DNA of 64,000 nt from Acidobacteriaceae bacterium (GTDB lineage Bacteria > Acidobacteriota > Terriglobia > Terriglobales > Acidobacteriaceae). Below are positions 63,847-64,000 of this stretch, one piece after another. Position numbers and translations under genes: made by a program. A model generated the notes under the pieces. That model did not search any database. It was not told the origin of the DNA and saw only the letters and a list, made by a program, of their open reading frames with translations. The stretch lies in NCBI GenBank assembly GCA_003132445.1, contig PKXU01000164.1, positions 20,346 through 84,345 on the forward strand, written 5' to 3'. The first letter of the stretch is position 1; each line of letters starts with the position of its first letter.

Positions 63847-64000
63847 ACTATGATGCGGTAAGTTCATCATTATACACATGTTCCCGGTCCACGGTTTTGC
63901 TCCTGTACAGCCTGGCGCGCCCGTTTCAGCTCTGGTTCACGCTCGAGAACCGGTGCGAGCATCCGGCCATGCGCCCCTTTTCCGTTTTTCTTCTTTCCGT
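63847..64000. other. Right edge of window, nothing recognised
   Basis: The last 154 bp show no complete gene or motif. A gene extending beyond the edge cannot be excluded. Confidence 0.3.

Overview
The window looks like chromosome from an acidobacterium, probably class Terriglobia. The grounds are the VWFA-type acidobacterial surface protein at 1445-3850, a DUF6599-like fragment at the left edge, a MarR-GNAT fusion regulator, abundant palindromic intergenic repeats and a fairly high GC content. This assignment rests on family recognition, not on a search. No rRNA, transposase, integrase or CRISPR array was seen. Most of the window is core chromosome with small accessory insertions.

Layout. 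0-8.5 kb: secreted and envelope proteins (DUF6599-like, two-gene PilZ/Flp group, VWFA protein, N-acetylmuramoyl-L-alanine amidase, lytic transglycosylase, beta-barrel-like protein). 8.5-14.9 kb: orphan histidine kinase behind a CRP-type palindrome, holB-tmk, a lipoprotein phosphoesterase with three Ig-like repeats, and a thiolase. 14.9-17.7 kb: an accessory patch with a Phd/RelE-type toxin-antitoxin pair, an alpha/beta hydrolase, and a membrane-anchored unknown protein followed by two tandem paralogous micro-genes. 17.8-24.4 kb: rpsP-khpA-rimM-trmD-rplS, then rnhB, with a reverse-strand signalling block between rplS and rnhB (lipoprotein, CHASE3-like kinase, PilZ protein). 24.5-31.6 kb: orphan BrnA-like antitoxin, M61 peptidase, LytTR regulator, Crp/Fnr regulator, sigma-54 activator. 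32-35.3 kb: purS, glmS and a VapBC pair. 35.5-41.5 kb: a polytopic membrane protein, a Ser/Thr kinase gene broken by four one-base indels, and a beta-helix protein.

41.7-49.3 kb is a heat-shock area: dnaK, a 60-residue protein, dnaJ, a MarR-GNAT protein, an amino-acid permease, a DUF2383 protein and a MerR/HspR-like repressor. The dnaK promoter carries a HAIR-like site that fits that repressor. 49.5-61.8 kb: histone-deacetylase-family protein, flavin reductase-like protein, ffh, peroxiredoxin, rlmB, a pseudo-peptidase of M1 type, trpD, sucC-sucD-ndk, a monooxygenase-like protein and purA. The right end has an unrecognised gene beside tRNA-Arg(TCT) and tRNA-Val(CAC).

The points most worth a second look are the tandem micro-genes at 16808-17119, the four-indel kinase, the HAIR-like operator at dnaK, the HQxxH pseudo-peptidase, several genes whose -10 box lies 6-8 nt before the start codon (predicted leaderless mRNAs), and the nested inverted repeats between genes.
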